35,394 nucleotides of DNA, taken from Candidatus Dormiibacterota bacterium. Lineage in GTDB: Bacteria > Chloroflexota > Dormibacteria > Aeolococcales > Aeolococcaceae. The position numbers were made by a program, and so were the translations under genes. The stretch is taken from the NCBI GenBank assembly GCA_003131685.1, contig PKWB01000112.1, positions 179 through 35,572 on the forward strand, written 5' to 3'. Positions within the stretch are counted from its first letter, which is position 1; each line of letters starts with the position of its first letter. Positions 24,337 to 32,167 of this stretch are shown in pieces. A model generated the notes under the pieces. The model saw only the letters and a list, made by a program, of their open reading frames with translations, was not told the origin of the DNA and did not search any database.

Positions 24337-25916
24337 GGGCGCCAGTCGTGGTTGCCCCCCCGGGGCTCGACGAACGCACGACGACCGTGCTGAACCGGGA
24401 GGCTCTGGAATTCGTCGGGGACCTGCATCACAACTACGACGCGACACGCATGGCTCTGCTGCGACGCAGACAGGACCGCCAGCGGCTCGCTGCGGAAACC
24501 GGCCGTCTCGACTTCCTCACCGACACGCGAGAGATTCGCGATGACGGTTCGTGGAAGGTCGCGCCCCCGGTAGAGCTGGCCGATCGTCGTGTCGAGATCA
24601 CCGGACCGACTGATGCCAAGATGATGATCAACGCGCTGAACAGCGGAGCGCGCGTCTTCATGGCGGACTTCGAGGACGCCAACAGCCCGACCTTCGAAAA
24701 TATGGTGCACGGTCAGCTGAACCTCATCGACGCCCTCGACCGGCGTCTGAAGTACACCTCGCCGGAGGGTAGGGTCTACCAACTCGGCGACACCGTGGCA
24801 ACGCTGATGCCGCGGCCGCGTGGGTGGCACCTCATCGAGAAGCACGTTCAGATCGATGGCGAGAGCATCTCAGGTGCGCTCTTCGACTTTGGTCTCTTCG
24901 TATTCCACGCAGTTAGAAAGCTGGTGGACCAGGGCAAGCATCTGTATCTCTACCTTCCCAAGATGGAGAGCCATCTCGAGGCTCGACTCTGGAACGACAT
25001 ATTCAGTCATGCGGAGGGCGTTCTCGGCGTTCCCACCGGCACCATTCGTGCAACGGTGCTCATCGAAACAGTTCCCGCGGCGTTCGAGATGGAAGAGATC
25101 CTTTTTGAACTTCGGGACCACTGCTACGGACTGAATGCCGGTCGATGGGACTATCTCTTCTCCATGATCAAGACATTTCGCGGCCGGCCCGAGTTTCTGC
25201 TTCCCGACCGCAACTCCGTCACCATGACCGTCCCGTTCATGCGCGCATACACGCGTCAGCTCGTCTCGGTCTGTCACAAACGGGGCGCATTCGCCATGGG
25301 AGGCATGGCGGCATACATCCCAAATCGGAACGACCCGGAGTTGAACGAGACAGCGCTCCAACGCGTTCGCGACGACAAACTTCGAGAGGCGACCGACGGA
25401 TTCGACGGTACATGGGTCGCGCACCCCGGACTGGTCCAAGTGGCGATGCAGGTCTTCAATGAGCAATTGGGGTCGCGACCAAATCAGATCGCTGACCAGC
25501 GCGAGGTGATCACCCGAAGCGAGGATCTGCTGGACGTCAGCGCCACACCCGGCCAGCCGACACTTGACGGCCTGCGCAGCAACATCGCCGTCGGGCTTCG
25601 ATATCTCGACTTGTGGCTCCAGGGGATCGGAGCAGCCGCGATCAACAACCTGATGGAAGACGTGGCGACCGCAGAAATCGCCCGATGCCAAGTCTGGCAA
25701 TGGTTGCACGTCCCGGCGACGATCGATGGCGCCCCACTCACGATCGGCGCTGTGGATCGACTGATCGAGACCTCCTACCAGGAGGTTTATCAGGAGCGTC
25801 TCGGCGCCGGGCTACCCGTGAGCCGTCTGCCCGACGCACTCGAAGTATTCAAGCAGGTGGCGCTGGCGGACGATTTCGTCGAGTTCCTCACGTTTCCGGC
25901 GTACAACCGTCTCTGA
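24333..25916 (+). CDS. aceB: Malate synthase A
   Basis: 527 residues from GTG 24333, overlapping the PrpD-family stop by four bases. Full-length AceB type: DAKMMINALNSGARVFMADFEDANSPT near the start, then LYLPKMESHLEARLWND and TIRATVLIETVPAAFEMEEILFELRDHCYGLNAGRWDYLFSMIK (the malate synthase signature with Asp-His..Gly-Leu-Asn.Gly-Arg-Trp-Asp-Tyr). MGGMAAYIPNRNDPELNETAL follows, and the C-terminal plug has the catalytic-domain segment NNLMEDVATAEIARCQVWQWLH. It condenses glyoxylate with acetyl-CoA to malate. As the last gene of this operon it suggests that glyoxylate is an end product of the pathway (inference). Confidence 0.97.
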   Translation: MRAPVVVAPPGLDERTTTVLNREALEFVGDLHHNYDATRMALLRRRQDRQRLAAETGRLDFLTDTREIRDDGSWKVAPPVELADRRVEITGPTDAKMMINALNSGARVFMADFEDANSPTFENMVHGQLNLIDALDRRLKYTSPEGRVYQLGDTVATLMPRPRGWHLIEKHVQIDGESISGALFDFGLFVFHAVRKLVDQGKHLYLYLPKMESHLEARLWNDIFSHAEGVLGVPTGTIRATVLIETVPAAFEMEEILFELRDHCYGLNAGRWDYLFSMIKTFRGRPEFLLPDRNSVTMTVPFMRAYTRQLVSVCHKRGAFAMGGMAAYIPNRNDPELNETALQRVRDDKLREATDGFDGTWVAHPGLVQVAMQVFNEQLGSRPNQIADQREVITRSEDLLDVSATPGQPTLDGLRSNIAVGLRYLDLWLQGIGAAAINNLMEDVATAEIARCQVWQWLHVPATIDGAPLTIGAVDRLIETSYQEVYQERLGAGLPVSRLPDALEVFKQVALADDFVEFLTFPAYNRL

Positions 25917-25934
25917 CGACGTTGGCGACATCCG

Positions 25935-25953
25935 CTGGCAGGCTCCCTGCAGC
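25935..25953. terminator. Hairpin between convergent operons
   Basis: GCAGG (25938-25942) and CCTGC (25946-25950) form a stem with loop CTC, extended by GCT/AGC outside one bulged base. It lies centrally in the 48-base gap between malate synthase (plus) and the MFS gene (minus). There is no clear U-tract. It is a plausible bidirectional terminator. Confidence 0.5.
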
Positions 25954-25964
25954 ATCGTTGCGAT

Positions 25965-27377
25965 TTAGATCAGGGGCTCAGCCTCACGCGTCGCGCTGCG
26001 GGCGGGATCCTCAGGAACTCCAACAATCGCGGGGGTCACTGCCAGCAGCAGAAGCCCCAGAACAAGAAAGATGAGCGGCAACGCGCGCGGGCCGGTCGCG
26101 CTGGTCCCGACAATCGCTGCTGCGATCGTGATCGCAACGATGCCACCGATCTGCCGGAACATGGCTCGCAAGCCAACGATGGCACCAATCTGCGCCGGCA
26201 TCAGCTGGATGTTGGCGTTATTGGACGGCGGACCCGCAATGCCAACGCCGATTCCGGACACCGTGGATGACACGGCGAGCCACGCGAACGCCGAAAGCCC
26301 ATGCGGCGGAGTCGCAAGCATGATCAGCCCCGCAGCCGAAACCACGAACCCGACCGCCATGGGAAGTCTGTAGCCGAACCGGCGGATCACCAGCACCGAT
26401 GTCAGCGCTGCCAAGACGGCCATGACGCCTGCTCGTATCGCGAGGAGCGCGCCCGCCTCGAGCACCGGCATCCCAAACGTGACCTGCGCATAGAGCGGGA
26501 CGAGGCTGAAGATGCCGAAGATTCCAGCACCGTAGAGCAGATTGATGCCATTCACCAGCGCAAACGAGCGCTGCCTGAGCAGCACTGCGGGCAGGATCGG
26601 CAACGACGCGTGCCGCTGCCGGACAAAGAACATCGCCCCGAGCACGATCGCAGTACCCAGCAACGCGAACGGCGTGAGGGTCAGGGTGGTGGAGCGGCCG
26701 ATCTCGCCGATCCCCAGCATGAGCGCCAGTATCGAGAGGCACATCAGCACAGCACCAGGCACATCCACCCGCAATCGCCCGGGCTGCGCCGGCGGGTCGG
26801 CCGGTACGAGCCTCGCGAGCAAGACCATGAGCAGGATCCCAATCGGGACATTGATGAAGAAGATGAACCGCCATGAGAAGTAGGTGACGATGACACCCCC
26901 CACAGCGGGTCCGATCAAAGCCCCCAGTGGATAGATGCTGGTCATGAGTCCGATCGGCCGGTCTCTCTCCGAGCCGTAGAGATCTGAGACGACCCCGGTG
27001 ACTGACGGAACCAGTCCACCGCCGCCGAGCGCCTGGACGAAGCGAAAGCCGATCAGCTCGTAAATGTTGGTCGAAAGGCCGCACAGCAGCGACGCACCGG
27101 TGAAGATCGAGATGAAGATGAAGAACATTCGCTTGCGTCCCAATGCGTCGCTCAGCCGACCGGCGATCGGCAGGGCGGTCACCGAACCGAGTTGGTACGC
27201 AGAGATCGTCCATGCACTCCAATCGACCGTCGCACGAAGGTCTGTACTGATGGCGTCGAGTGCCGTGGCGACAATGGTGATGTCGATGGAGATCATGAGC
27301 AGCGCCAGCGACATACCAGCGAAGACCAGGCCGCGCGAGCGTTTCGCTCGCCGGACTACGACTGCCGGCTCAACCAT
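25965..27377 (-). CDS. MFS transporter, DHA2 (EmrB/QacA-like) family
   Basis: 470 residues from ATG 27377. A TTG at 27404 would add nine residues; neither start has a good Shine-Dalgarno. The first helix FAGMSLALLMISIDITIVATAL carries the DHA2 motif D1 and is followed by WSAWTISAYQLGSVTALPIAGRLSDALGRKRMF (MFS motif A). SIYPLGALIGPAVGGVIVTYFSWRFIFFINVPIG contains motif C, typical of drug:H+ antiporters with 12-14 helices. A loop at PADPPAQPGRLRVDVPG precedes the central helices. It may export a pathway intermediate or an unrelated toxicant. It follows the truncated isochorismatase gene by 36-63 bases and is probably cotranscribed from the promoter of leader D. Confidence 0.9.
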   Translation of the reverse strand: MVEPAVVVRRAKRSRGLVFAGMSLALLMISIDITIVATALDAISTDLRATVDWSAWTISAYQLGSVTALPIAGRLSDALGRKRMFFIFISIFTGASLLCGLSTNIYELIGFRFVQALGGGGLVPSVTGVVSDLYGSERDRPIGLMTSIYPLGALIGPAVGGVIVTYFSWRFIFFINVPIGILLMVLLARLVPADPPAQPGRLRVDVPGAVLMCLSILALMLGIGEIGRSTTLTLTPFALLGTAIVLGAMFFVRQRHASLPILPAVLLRQRSFALVNGINLLYGAGIFGIFSLVPLYAQVTFGMPVLEAGALLAIRAGVMAVLAALTSVLVIRRFGYRLPMAVGFVVSAAGLIMLATPPHGLSAFAWLAVSSTVSGIGVGIAGPPSNNANIQLMPAQIGAIVGLRAMFRQIGGIVAITIAAAIVGTSATGPRALPLIFLVLGLLLLAVTPAIVGVPEDPARSATREAEPLI

Positions 27378-27440
27378 TCCCGTGCCAGGTTTGGGGTCCT
27401 GCAATCGGAGTTCAAGGACGCCTTGACGTGTTCTTCCGGG

Positions 27441-27794
27441 TCACCGGTGCGGCCAATCCGCGGCGGTCAGGATCTCCGCCTGACGGGGAAAGACTTTCGC
27501 CATGAGGACGTGGTGCACCTCCGGGTCTGAGTCGTCACAGCAATCCGAGAGGACCTTGAGCCCGTAGTCACGATCCGCCGCCTCTCTGAGCGTCGAGAGC
27601 ACAACGCCGCTGGTGGCGATGCCGGCAAGCACCAGCGTACTGACGTCGTTGGCTCGGAGCACAACCTCGAGATCGCTCCCCGCGAACGCGCTGACACGTC
27701 GCTCGGTCACGATGATGTCGCCGGACCGCGGGGCGACTGCCGGGACGATCTGCGCGGCCATCACGCCATCGGGCGCCATAGTGAGCAGCCTCAT
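27441..27794 (-). pseudogene. N-terminally truncated isochorismatase/cysteine hydrolase
   Basis: 117 residues from ATG 27794. The C-terminal two thirds of the isochorismatase fold is well kept: QIVPAVAPRSGDIIVTERRVSAFAGSDLEVVLR, then VSTLVLAGIATSGVVLSTLREAADRDYGLKVLSDCCDDSDPEVHHVLMAKVFPRQA. The first strand with the catalytic Asp, normally about 60 residues earlier, is absent, and a TAG upstream closes the frame in the leader. Family-like sequence reaches slightly upstream of the ATG in the same frame (GEPE before MRLL), so the gene seems to have lost its 5' end when joined to leader D. The usual nucleophile position reads Ser-Gly instead of Cys, as in a known non-Cys subgroup. Probably inactive, or a minimal domain. 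Confidence 0.65.
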
Positions 27795-27829
27795 CTCGGG
27801 TTCGCCGCGCTCCAGACAGCCACTGGCAC
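27791..27829 (-). CDS. Short ORF (12 codons) after leader D, coupled to next start
   Basis: GTG 27829 lies seven bases after GGAGG, the same spacing as behind leaders A and B. It reads VPVAVWSAANPR and its TGA overlaps the ATG (27794) of the truncated isochorismatase in ATGA form. The layout would allow translation started at the leader's ribosome site to be passed on to the next gene. It could also be a junction by-product. Confidence 0.4.
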   Translation of the reverse strand: MPVAVWSAANPR

Positions 27830-27967
27830 CTGACTACCTCCACGCGTTCCGAACGACGATGGAGCGTCGGACACCGCCGCCCGGTGGAGAGGAGGGCTCC
27901 TCTGGGGCGGTGGCTTGCTCCCAACACCCACCTGCCGTCAGGCAGTCGTAGAGGTGTCGGCGGCGAC
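27830..27967 (-). ncRNA. Structured leader RNA, copy D (candidate riboswitch) before isochorismatase-MFS
   Basis: Reading the minus strand, P1 is CTGCC-TGAC-GGCAG (27945-27932). P2 pairs GTGTTGG (27927-27921) with CCGACGC (27870-27864), with base changes on both sides relative to A. P3 pairs CACCGCC with GGCGG-C-GGTG, and P4 is AGAGGAG with CTCCTCT. The 3' hairpin pairs CTCCA (27864-27860) with TGGAG (27842-27838) around an inner CGTT-CGG-AACG and hides GGAGG (27841-27837). The stretch after P1 matches copy A at 15 of 19 positions. Primary sequence otherwise differs from A and B, so structure rather than sequence is held. Confidence 0.6.
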
Positions 27968-27973
27968 CGGACT

Positions 27974-28002
27974 ACTCTACCGTCGGCTCAAGTGGTCGTC
28001 AA
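27974..28002 (-). promoter_or_regulatory. Sigma-70-type promoter for leader D
   Basis: TTGACG (28002-27997) and TAGAGT (27979-27974) on the minus strand are 17 bases apart. The -10 ends 27 bases before the leader homology begins, against 28 in copy C. It begins only nine bases after the stop of the FAH-family gene, so the isochorismatase-MFS pair has its own promoter. Confidence 0.65.
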
Positions 28003-28011
28003 GCGAGCGAC

Positions 28012-28794
28012 CTATCGTCCCGCGACGACACGATTGCGCAGGACGCCAATCCCGCTGATCTCGACCTCAACCGTGTCACCCACCTTCATGTTCGCCGGGA
28101 GCCCATCGGTTCCCATCCACATGACGTCACCGGGTTCTATCGTGACGTACTTGGTCAGCTCGCTGACGTAGGTTGCGACGTCGAAAATCATGTTCCCCGT
28201 GGCGAACTCGTCCATGACAATCCCATTGAGCCTGACGGTCGTCGTCATGTCGCTCGGATCCAACCCCGTTACGATCCACGGACCCATCGGCTTGAACGTA
28301 TCCGCGTTCTTCGCTCGCCACAGTGTGCGGTCACTTGCCTGCCACGTTCGCTCAGTGACGTCGTTGCCGATGGTCCAACCAAGGATGCAATCGAGTGCCT
28401 CGTCCCTGGAGACGTGCTTCGCTCGCTTCCCGAACACGGCAACCAACTCACCCTCATACTGAAACTCCTCCCCCGAGTCACCGGGCTTGACGATGTCGTC
28501 GTCGTGTGCAATCAGCGCGTTGTTTGCGCGATAGCCGATATCCGGCTTCTCGGGAAACACGGGGGGCCGGCCGAGCAAGCTGGCTCGCCGGATGACGTGG
28601 TCGGCGTAGTTGAGGCCGATACAGAAGAACGTCTTCGGTATCACCGGCACGAGCAGCTTCGTCTTGGGCAGGTCATGGCTCACCGAAGAAATCGTGTTCT
28701 CGCCGAAGAGATCTCCCTGCAATTCACGAATCCGATCGCCGTCCACCAGGCCATACGCGACCCTGCCATCGACCTCGAACCGACACCAAATCAT
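28012..28794 (-). CDS. Fumarylacetoacetate hydrolase (FAH) family protein
   Basis: 260 residues from ATG 28794. A short N-terminal domain is followed by KTFFCIGLNYADHVI and FEYEGEL-type metal ligands (QYEGELVAVFGK: Glu-x-Glu). Then come ILGWTIGNDVTERTWQ with the third ligand Asp, FKPMGPWIVTG and GDVMWMGTDGLPANMKVGDTVEVEISGIGVLRNRV. This is the usual pattern of bacterial FAH-domain hydrolases, 2-oxoacid decarboxylases and hydratases (acylpyruvase, oxaloacetate decarboxylase, HpcE/MhpD-like). It probably cleaves or decarboxylates a 2,4-dioxo or 2-oxo acid in this pathway. Nine bases after the dehydrogenase gene. Confidence 0.9.
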   Translation of the reverse strand: MIWCRFEVDGRVAYGLVDGDRIRELQGDLFGENTISSVSHDLPKTKLLVPVIPKTFFCIGLNYADHVIRRASLLGRPPVFPEKPDIGYRANNALIAHDDDIVKPGDSGEEFQYEGELVAVFGKRAKHVSRDEALDCILGWTIGNDVTERTWQASDRTLWRAKNADTFKPMGPWIVTGLDPSDMTTTVRLNGIVMDEFATGNMIFDVATYVSELTKYVTIEPGDVMWMGTDGLPANMKVGDTVEVEISGIGVLRNRVVAGR

Positions 28795-28803
28795 CTCAAC
28801 GCC

Positions 28804-29868
28804 TCACGCAACAACACCAGTCTCGAGGATCTCAAGGCACCGGCGATTGATGCGAGCGGCTACTGCCTCGGTCGTCGCCTCTTCCGCGGGGACCGCTGCA
28901 AAGTCGCCGGTCCATGGCCCCTCGTGCATCGCGCCATCCACCGCGAGTTTGACGGCGCGACCGAACACGGCCGTCTCTTGGAACCACTCGGCCAATGCCG
29001 CGAGCGCGAGGTAAGCCCCGACCGGGTTGGCGCGGTGCGTGCCCACCAGGTGAGGCGCTGTTCCGTGAACCGGCTCGAATATCCCGACGCACCTCCCGCA
29101 CGCCGGAGCACCCGGGTGAACGCTCGCCGACGAGCACAGCGCGATGGAACCCGAACGACCTGCGGCGAGGTCACTCAAGATGTCGCCAAAGATGCCTTCG
29201 GTCATGATGACTGCATTAGGCAAATCACGTTGAGCGAGTTCGAAGGCACAGCGGTCTATGAGGCGGTGCAGAATGGTCACTCCTCGCCGCGTTGCAACGT
29301 CGCTCGCGATGCTTCGCCACAGTCGCCCCGTCGCCCAAAGATTGGCTTTGTCTGCGGAGATGATCACAGTGCCCGGGTGTCGAGCGGCGAAGTCGCACGC
29401 GATGTTTGCGACTTCCTCGATCCGACGGGGCTCCAGCACAATCAGATCCGATGCCGGCGATATGCCGTCACTCTCGATGTGTGTGTCTCGCGGACCGTAG
29501 GCGCCCCCGAGGAGATTGCGCACGAAGGTCAACGGCTGGCCTTCTCCACGCCACACGTGACGAATGCTGATGCGCAGGTCGAAATGCGCCCGTAAGTCCA
29601 GGAGCGCGGCCTCGCTACGCTGGCCGCCGAGGTCCACGCCCGGGTGATCACCGACTGCTCCGAGAAGAACGGCGTCAGCGTCTTCGCACGCTGCCAGCGT
29701 CCGTCTCGGCAGGAGGTCACCGCATTCGACGTACCCCGTGCTACCGACCGGCCACGTCCCGGTCACCTCGATGGGAACTTGACTCTTGGTCGCCTCGAGC
29801 AACTCCGCAGGGCCCCGCATGACTTCGGCACCGATTCCGTCCCCGGGAAGCAACGCGACCCTGATCAC
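28804..29868 (-). CDS. Isopropylmalate/tartrate dehydrogenase-like beta-decarboxylating dehydrogenase
   Basis: 354 residues from ATG 29868. LLPGDGIGAEVM at the N-terminus, VLLGAVGDHPGVD, LRAHFDLRISIRHVW (substrate Arg residues) and FVRNLLGGAYG are LeuB-like. ISADKANLWATGRLWRSIA, NAVIMTEGIFGDILSDLAAG (metal Asp residues) and GIFEPVHGTAPHLVGTHRANPVGA (nucleotide-binding loop) follow. The family oxidises and often decarboxylates malate analogues with a metal ion and NAD(P)+. The operon makes a catabolic role on a tartrate-, malate- or alkylmalate-like acid more likely than leucine synthesis. The start overlaps the upstream DUF6282 stop by four bases. Confidence 0.9.
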   Translation of the reverse strand: MIRVALLPGDGIGAEVMRGPAELLEATKSQVPIEVTGTWPVGSTGYVECGDLLPRRTLAACEDADAVLLGAVGDHPGVDLGGQRSEAALLDLRAHFDLRISIRHVWRGEGQPLTFVRNLLGGAYGPRDTHIESDGISPASDLIVLEPRRIEEVANIACDFAARHPGTVIISADKANLWATGRLWRSIASDVATRRGVTILHRLIDRCAFELAQRDLPNAVIMTEGIFGDILSDLAAGRSGSIALCSSASVHPGAPACGRCVGIFEPVHGTAPHLVGTHRANPVGAYLALAALAEWFQETAVFGRAVKLAVDGAMHEGPWTGDFAAVPAEEATTEAVAARINRRCLEILETGVVA

Positions 29869-30680
29869 AACGACAGGAGCTCGCGGCCGGATATCGTCAT
29901 GATCCTGGTGGCCGTCGTCTCACCGACGATCCGAATCAGCTCCGGCAGCCACTGGTCAATCCCATCACTGAAGGTTGGGTGATCCGCATGCCCCAGGTCA
30001 CTTCCGAACGCAAGGAGTCGGTCAGGATAGACGCGAGCCAGGCGCTGAGTCGGTTTCGGCTCGGCGCCGGCGATGAGATCGACCAGAATGCCCACCTCAA
30101 GATAAGCGCCCAGTTCAACAAACGAAGTCACGTGATCGTCGCGCCAACCCAGGAAGGGCATCAAAGGGTGATTGACCAAGAAGCGTCGTACACCCATTGC
30201 TTGCGCGGCCTTGAAGGCTATGACGGTTTCATCCATCGAGACGTGACCCGACGCCAAGACCATATCTGCCGCCGCAACCTCCTCGAAGACCTCGTTCCAC
30301 GCATCATCCAGGCGACCGTTTGGGCATACCGGAACCGTTCTGAACCGAAGCTCGCGATGAACACTGAGCTCTTGGTTCTGGCTTGCGCTCTGATGACACT
30401 GGGAAGAAATCGTGGGCAGCCACACGACTCTGGCTCCGAGCAGCCTGGCCACTCGCACAGCATCAGGGTTTGCACCCCCGACGGTGCTGTTCATGACAAT
30501 TCCACCGACCGCACCGTTCTCGGCGAGCAAGGCTCGCTCGGCCGTCGACCCCTCGTGAGCCTTCAGAACCAGCGTACTGACTCCCGCTTGCCTCGCTGCG
30601 CGCGCCGTGTCGTAGTCGTTGGCATGGCGGGGAAGCAGGCTCGGCGCCGAGTGAACATGGAGATCAACGATCCCATTCAC
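29865..30680 (-). CDS. DUF6282-like metal-dependent hydrolase
   Basis: 271 residues from ATG 30680, overlapping the ligase stop by four bases. VDLHVHSAPSLLPRHANDYDTARAARQAGVSTLVLKAHEGSTAERALL has the amidohydrolase-type His-x-His metal motif and a Lys-Ala-His-Glu strand. Later VLASGHVSMDET and FLVNHPLMPFLGW supply further His ligands, and LLAFGSDLGHADHPTFSDGID supplies the Asp. This matches my recollection of DUF6282 proteins, often found with RraA, IMDH and DapA-like genes in catabolic clusters. It is probably a lactonase or amidase-like hydrolase; no substrate known. Confidence 0.78.
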   Translation of the reverse strand: MNGIVDLHVHSAPSLLPRHANDYDTARAARQAGVSTLVLKAHEGSTAERALLAENGAVGGIVMNSTVGGANPDAVRVARLLGARVVWLPTISSQCHQSASQNQELSVHRELRFRTVPVCPNGRLDDAWNEVFEEVAAADMVLASGHVSMDETVIAFKAAQAMGVRRFLVNHPLMPFLGWRDDHVTSFVELGAYLEVGILVDLIAGAEPKPTQRLARVYPDRLLAFGSDLGHADHPTFSDGIDQWLPELIRIVGETTATRIMTISGRELLSL

Positions 30681-32167
30681 AGTGTGATGTGGTCCAGCGC
30701 CGGGCTGTCAGCCAACTCGCGCCGTCGCAACTTCCCGACCCCGGTGTCGCGCGGGAGAGCCGCCACCCTGATAACGGCGCGAGGTCTCATGAAGTCCGGC
30801 AAGGTCTGGGCTGTGCGGCGCAGGTCGTCGATGGGGAGCGAATCGCCAACCGCGTACAGGATGAGCTCGTCGTCACCCAACTCCCCCGGCCGGCGCCATA
30901 GCGCTACCTCGTCGAGGCTATCGATGGCCGCAAACGCCGTTTCCACGTAACCGATCGGGACAAACTCTCCCTTCACGCGGATCGATTCTGAAGCTCGCTC
31001 GACGAAGATCAGGTTGCCGACTTCGTTGATCTGGCCCAGGTCTCCGGTGTGGAACCAACCGTCCTCATCAAGCGCCGTGTCGATATCGGCGCCCCGTACG
31101 TATCCCGAGAACAGCGTTCCGGCCTGGAGCTCCTTCACAAGGATTTCTCCGTCGCCGTTCAAACGCCAGGTGAGATCGTCTCTGCACCGGCCCCCATATC
31201 GAGCGATGACCTCGCCGGGAGATGCGTCCTGGCCCTGACGCCAGATCCACGTGTGGCTGAGGCCACCTGCCTCGGTCGATCCGTAGCACGAGACACCCAA
31301 TGGCACGCCGAACCGGGAGAGAAATGATCCGTCCGCGTAGAAGACCAGGCGAACGCGATGGTCGCGTGCGTCCGCCTCTGTGGATGCGCGATTCAAGATT
31401 GCCACGTGTGGTGCGTGCAGGATCAGGACCGTGGTCCCGGTCGTGACCACCGTCGGCCAGAATGCGCTCGCTGAGAACCTTGCAACGGTCAGGATGTCCG
31501 AATTCCCGGTCAGCCCGGCCACCACACCGTAACCGAGCGGGTTGATATGAAACATCGGAAGCGGCGCCAGTACCGTATCCGCGCGCGACAAGCAGAGCGA
31601 GTCGGCCACGAATCGGCCAAGGCGCACGAAGTACTCGTGCGTTTGGACGCAGAACTTTGGTACGCCACTCGTGCCCGACGTGTGCATGTACCCCGCCGTA
31701 TCGAGTGGGTTCCGTTGGAGGCCGAGAGGAGGCCGGGAGCTGGGCTCGATCGGGATCGGTGTCCCATCGATAGAGAGGATCAGTTGATCCAGATCGTCGG
31801 CGTGGATGTGGCGCACGCCTGCCGGGGCCGCGTGCGCTTCTGATCGCCGTACACAAATCACGGTCTCTGGACGCAAGTCGCTCATCATCTGGGCCAGAAG
31901 TTCATCTGGGTATTGCGGGTTGAGGAGGGCAGCTTCAGCTCCAAGGAGTTGCAGTGCCAGCCACGCGAGCAGGTAGCTCATCGACGTTCCGCCAATCAAC
32001 GCAACTCGGCTCCCCGGCACTACCCCATGCGCACGCAACGCCTCCGCGGCGCCGATGGACGCGCTGACTGCGCGCCCGAGCTCCCATGTGGACTCCGCAA
32101 TTCCAAAGCGCGCGTCCGGGCGGCGCCGGCCGGCGGAGAGAATGAGCTCCGCGAGGTTTCGCGTCAC
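30677..32167 (-). CDS. Class I adenylate-forming acyl-CoA ligase
   Basis: 496 residues from ATG 32167, overlapping the acyl-CoA dehydrogenase stop by four bases. Motif A3 is YMHTSGTSGVPKFCVQTHEYF (about 165-185). A5 is CYGSTEAGGLSHTWIW, A7 WFHTGDLGQINEVGNLIFVERASESIRVKGEFV, and the catalytic C-terminal Lys is in DTGVGKLRRRELAD. It activates a carboxylic acid to acyl-AMP and then acyl-CoA. Together with the dehydrogenase and enoyl-CoA hydratase of the same operon it forms a beta-oxidation-like entry, separate from the SucCD-like ligase in the facing operon. Confidence 0.92.
   Translation of the reverse strand: MTRNLAELILSAGRRRPDARFGIAESTWELGRAVSASIGAAEALRAHGVVPGSRVALIGGTSMSYLLAWLALQLLGAEAALLNPQYPDELLAQMMSDLRPETVICVRRSEAHAAPAGVRHIHADDLDQLILSIDGTPIPIEPSSRPPLGLQRNPLDTAGYMHTSGTSGVPKFCVQTHEYFVRLGRFVADSLCLSRADTVLAPLPMFHINPLGYGVVAGLTGNSDILTVARFSASAFWPTVVTTGTTVLILHAPHVAILNRASTEADARDHRVRLVFYADGSFLSRFGVPLGVSCYGSTEAGGLSHTWIWRQGQDASPGEVIARYGGRCRDDLTWRLNGDGEILVKELQAGTLFSGYVRGADIDTALDEDGWFHTGDLGQINEVGNLIFVERASESIRVKGEFVPIGYVETAFAAIDSLDEVALWRRPGELGDDELILYAVGDSLPIDDLRRTAQTLPDFMRPRAVIRVAALPRDTGVGKLRRRELADSPALDHITL

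Noticed and set aside
26218-27222. 334-codon minus-strand frame inside the MFS gene
   Set aside because: Arg/Gly/His-rich +1 shadow; the MFS frame has helices and family motifs.
28414-29595. 393-codon plus-strand frame
   Set aside because: Antisense to the FAH and IMDH-like genes, with low-complexity composition typical of GC-rich shadows.
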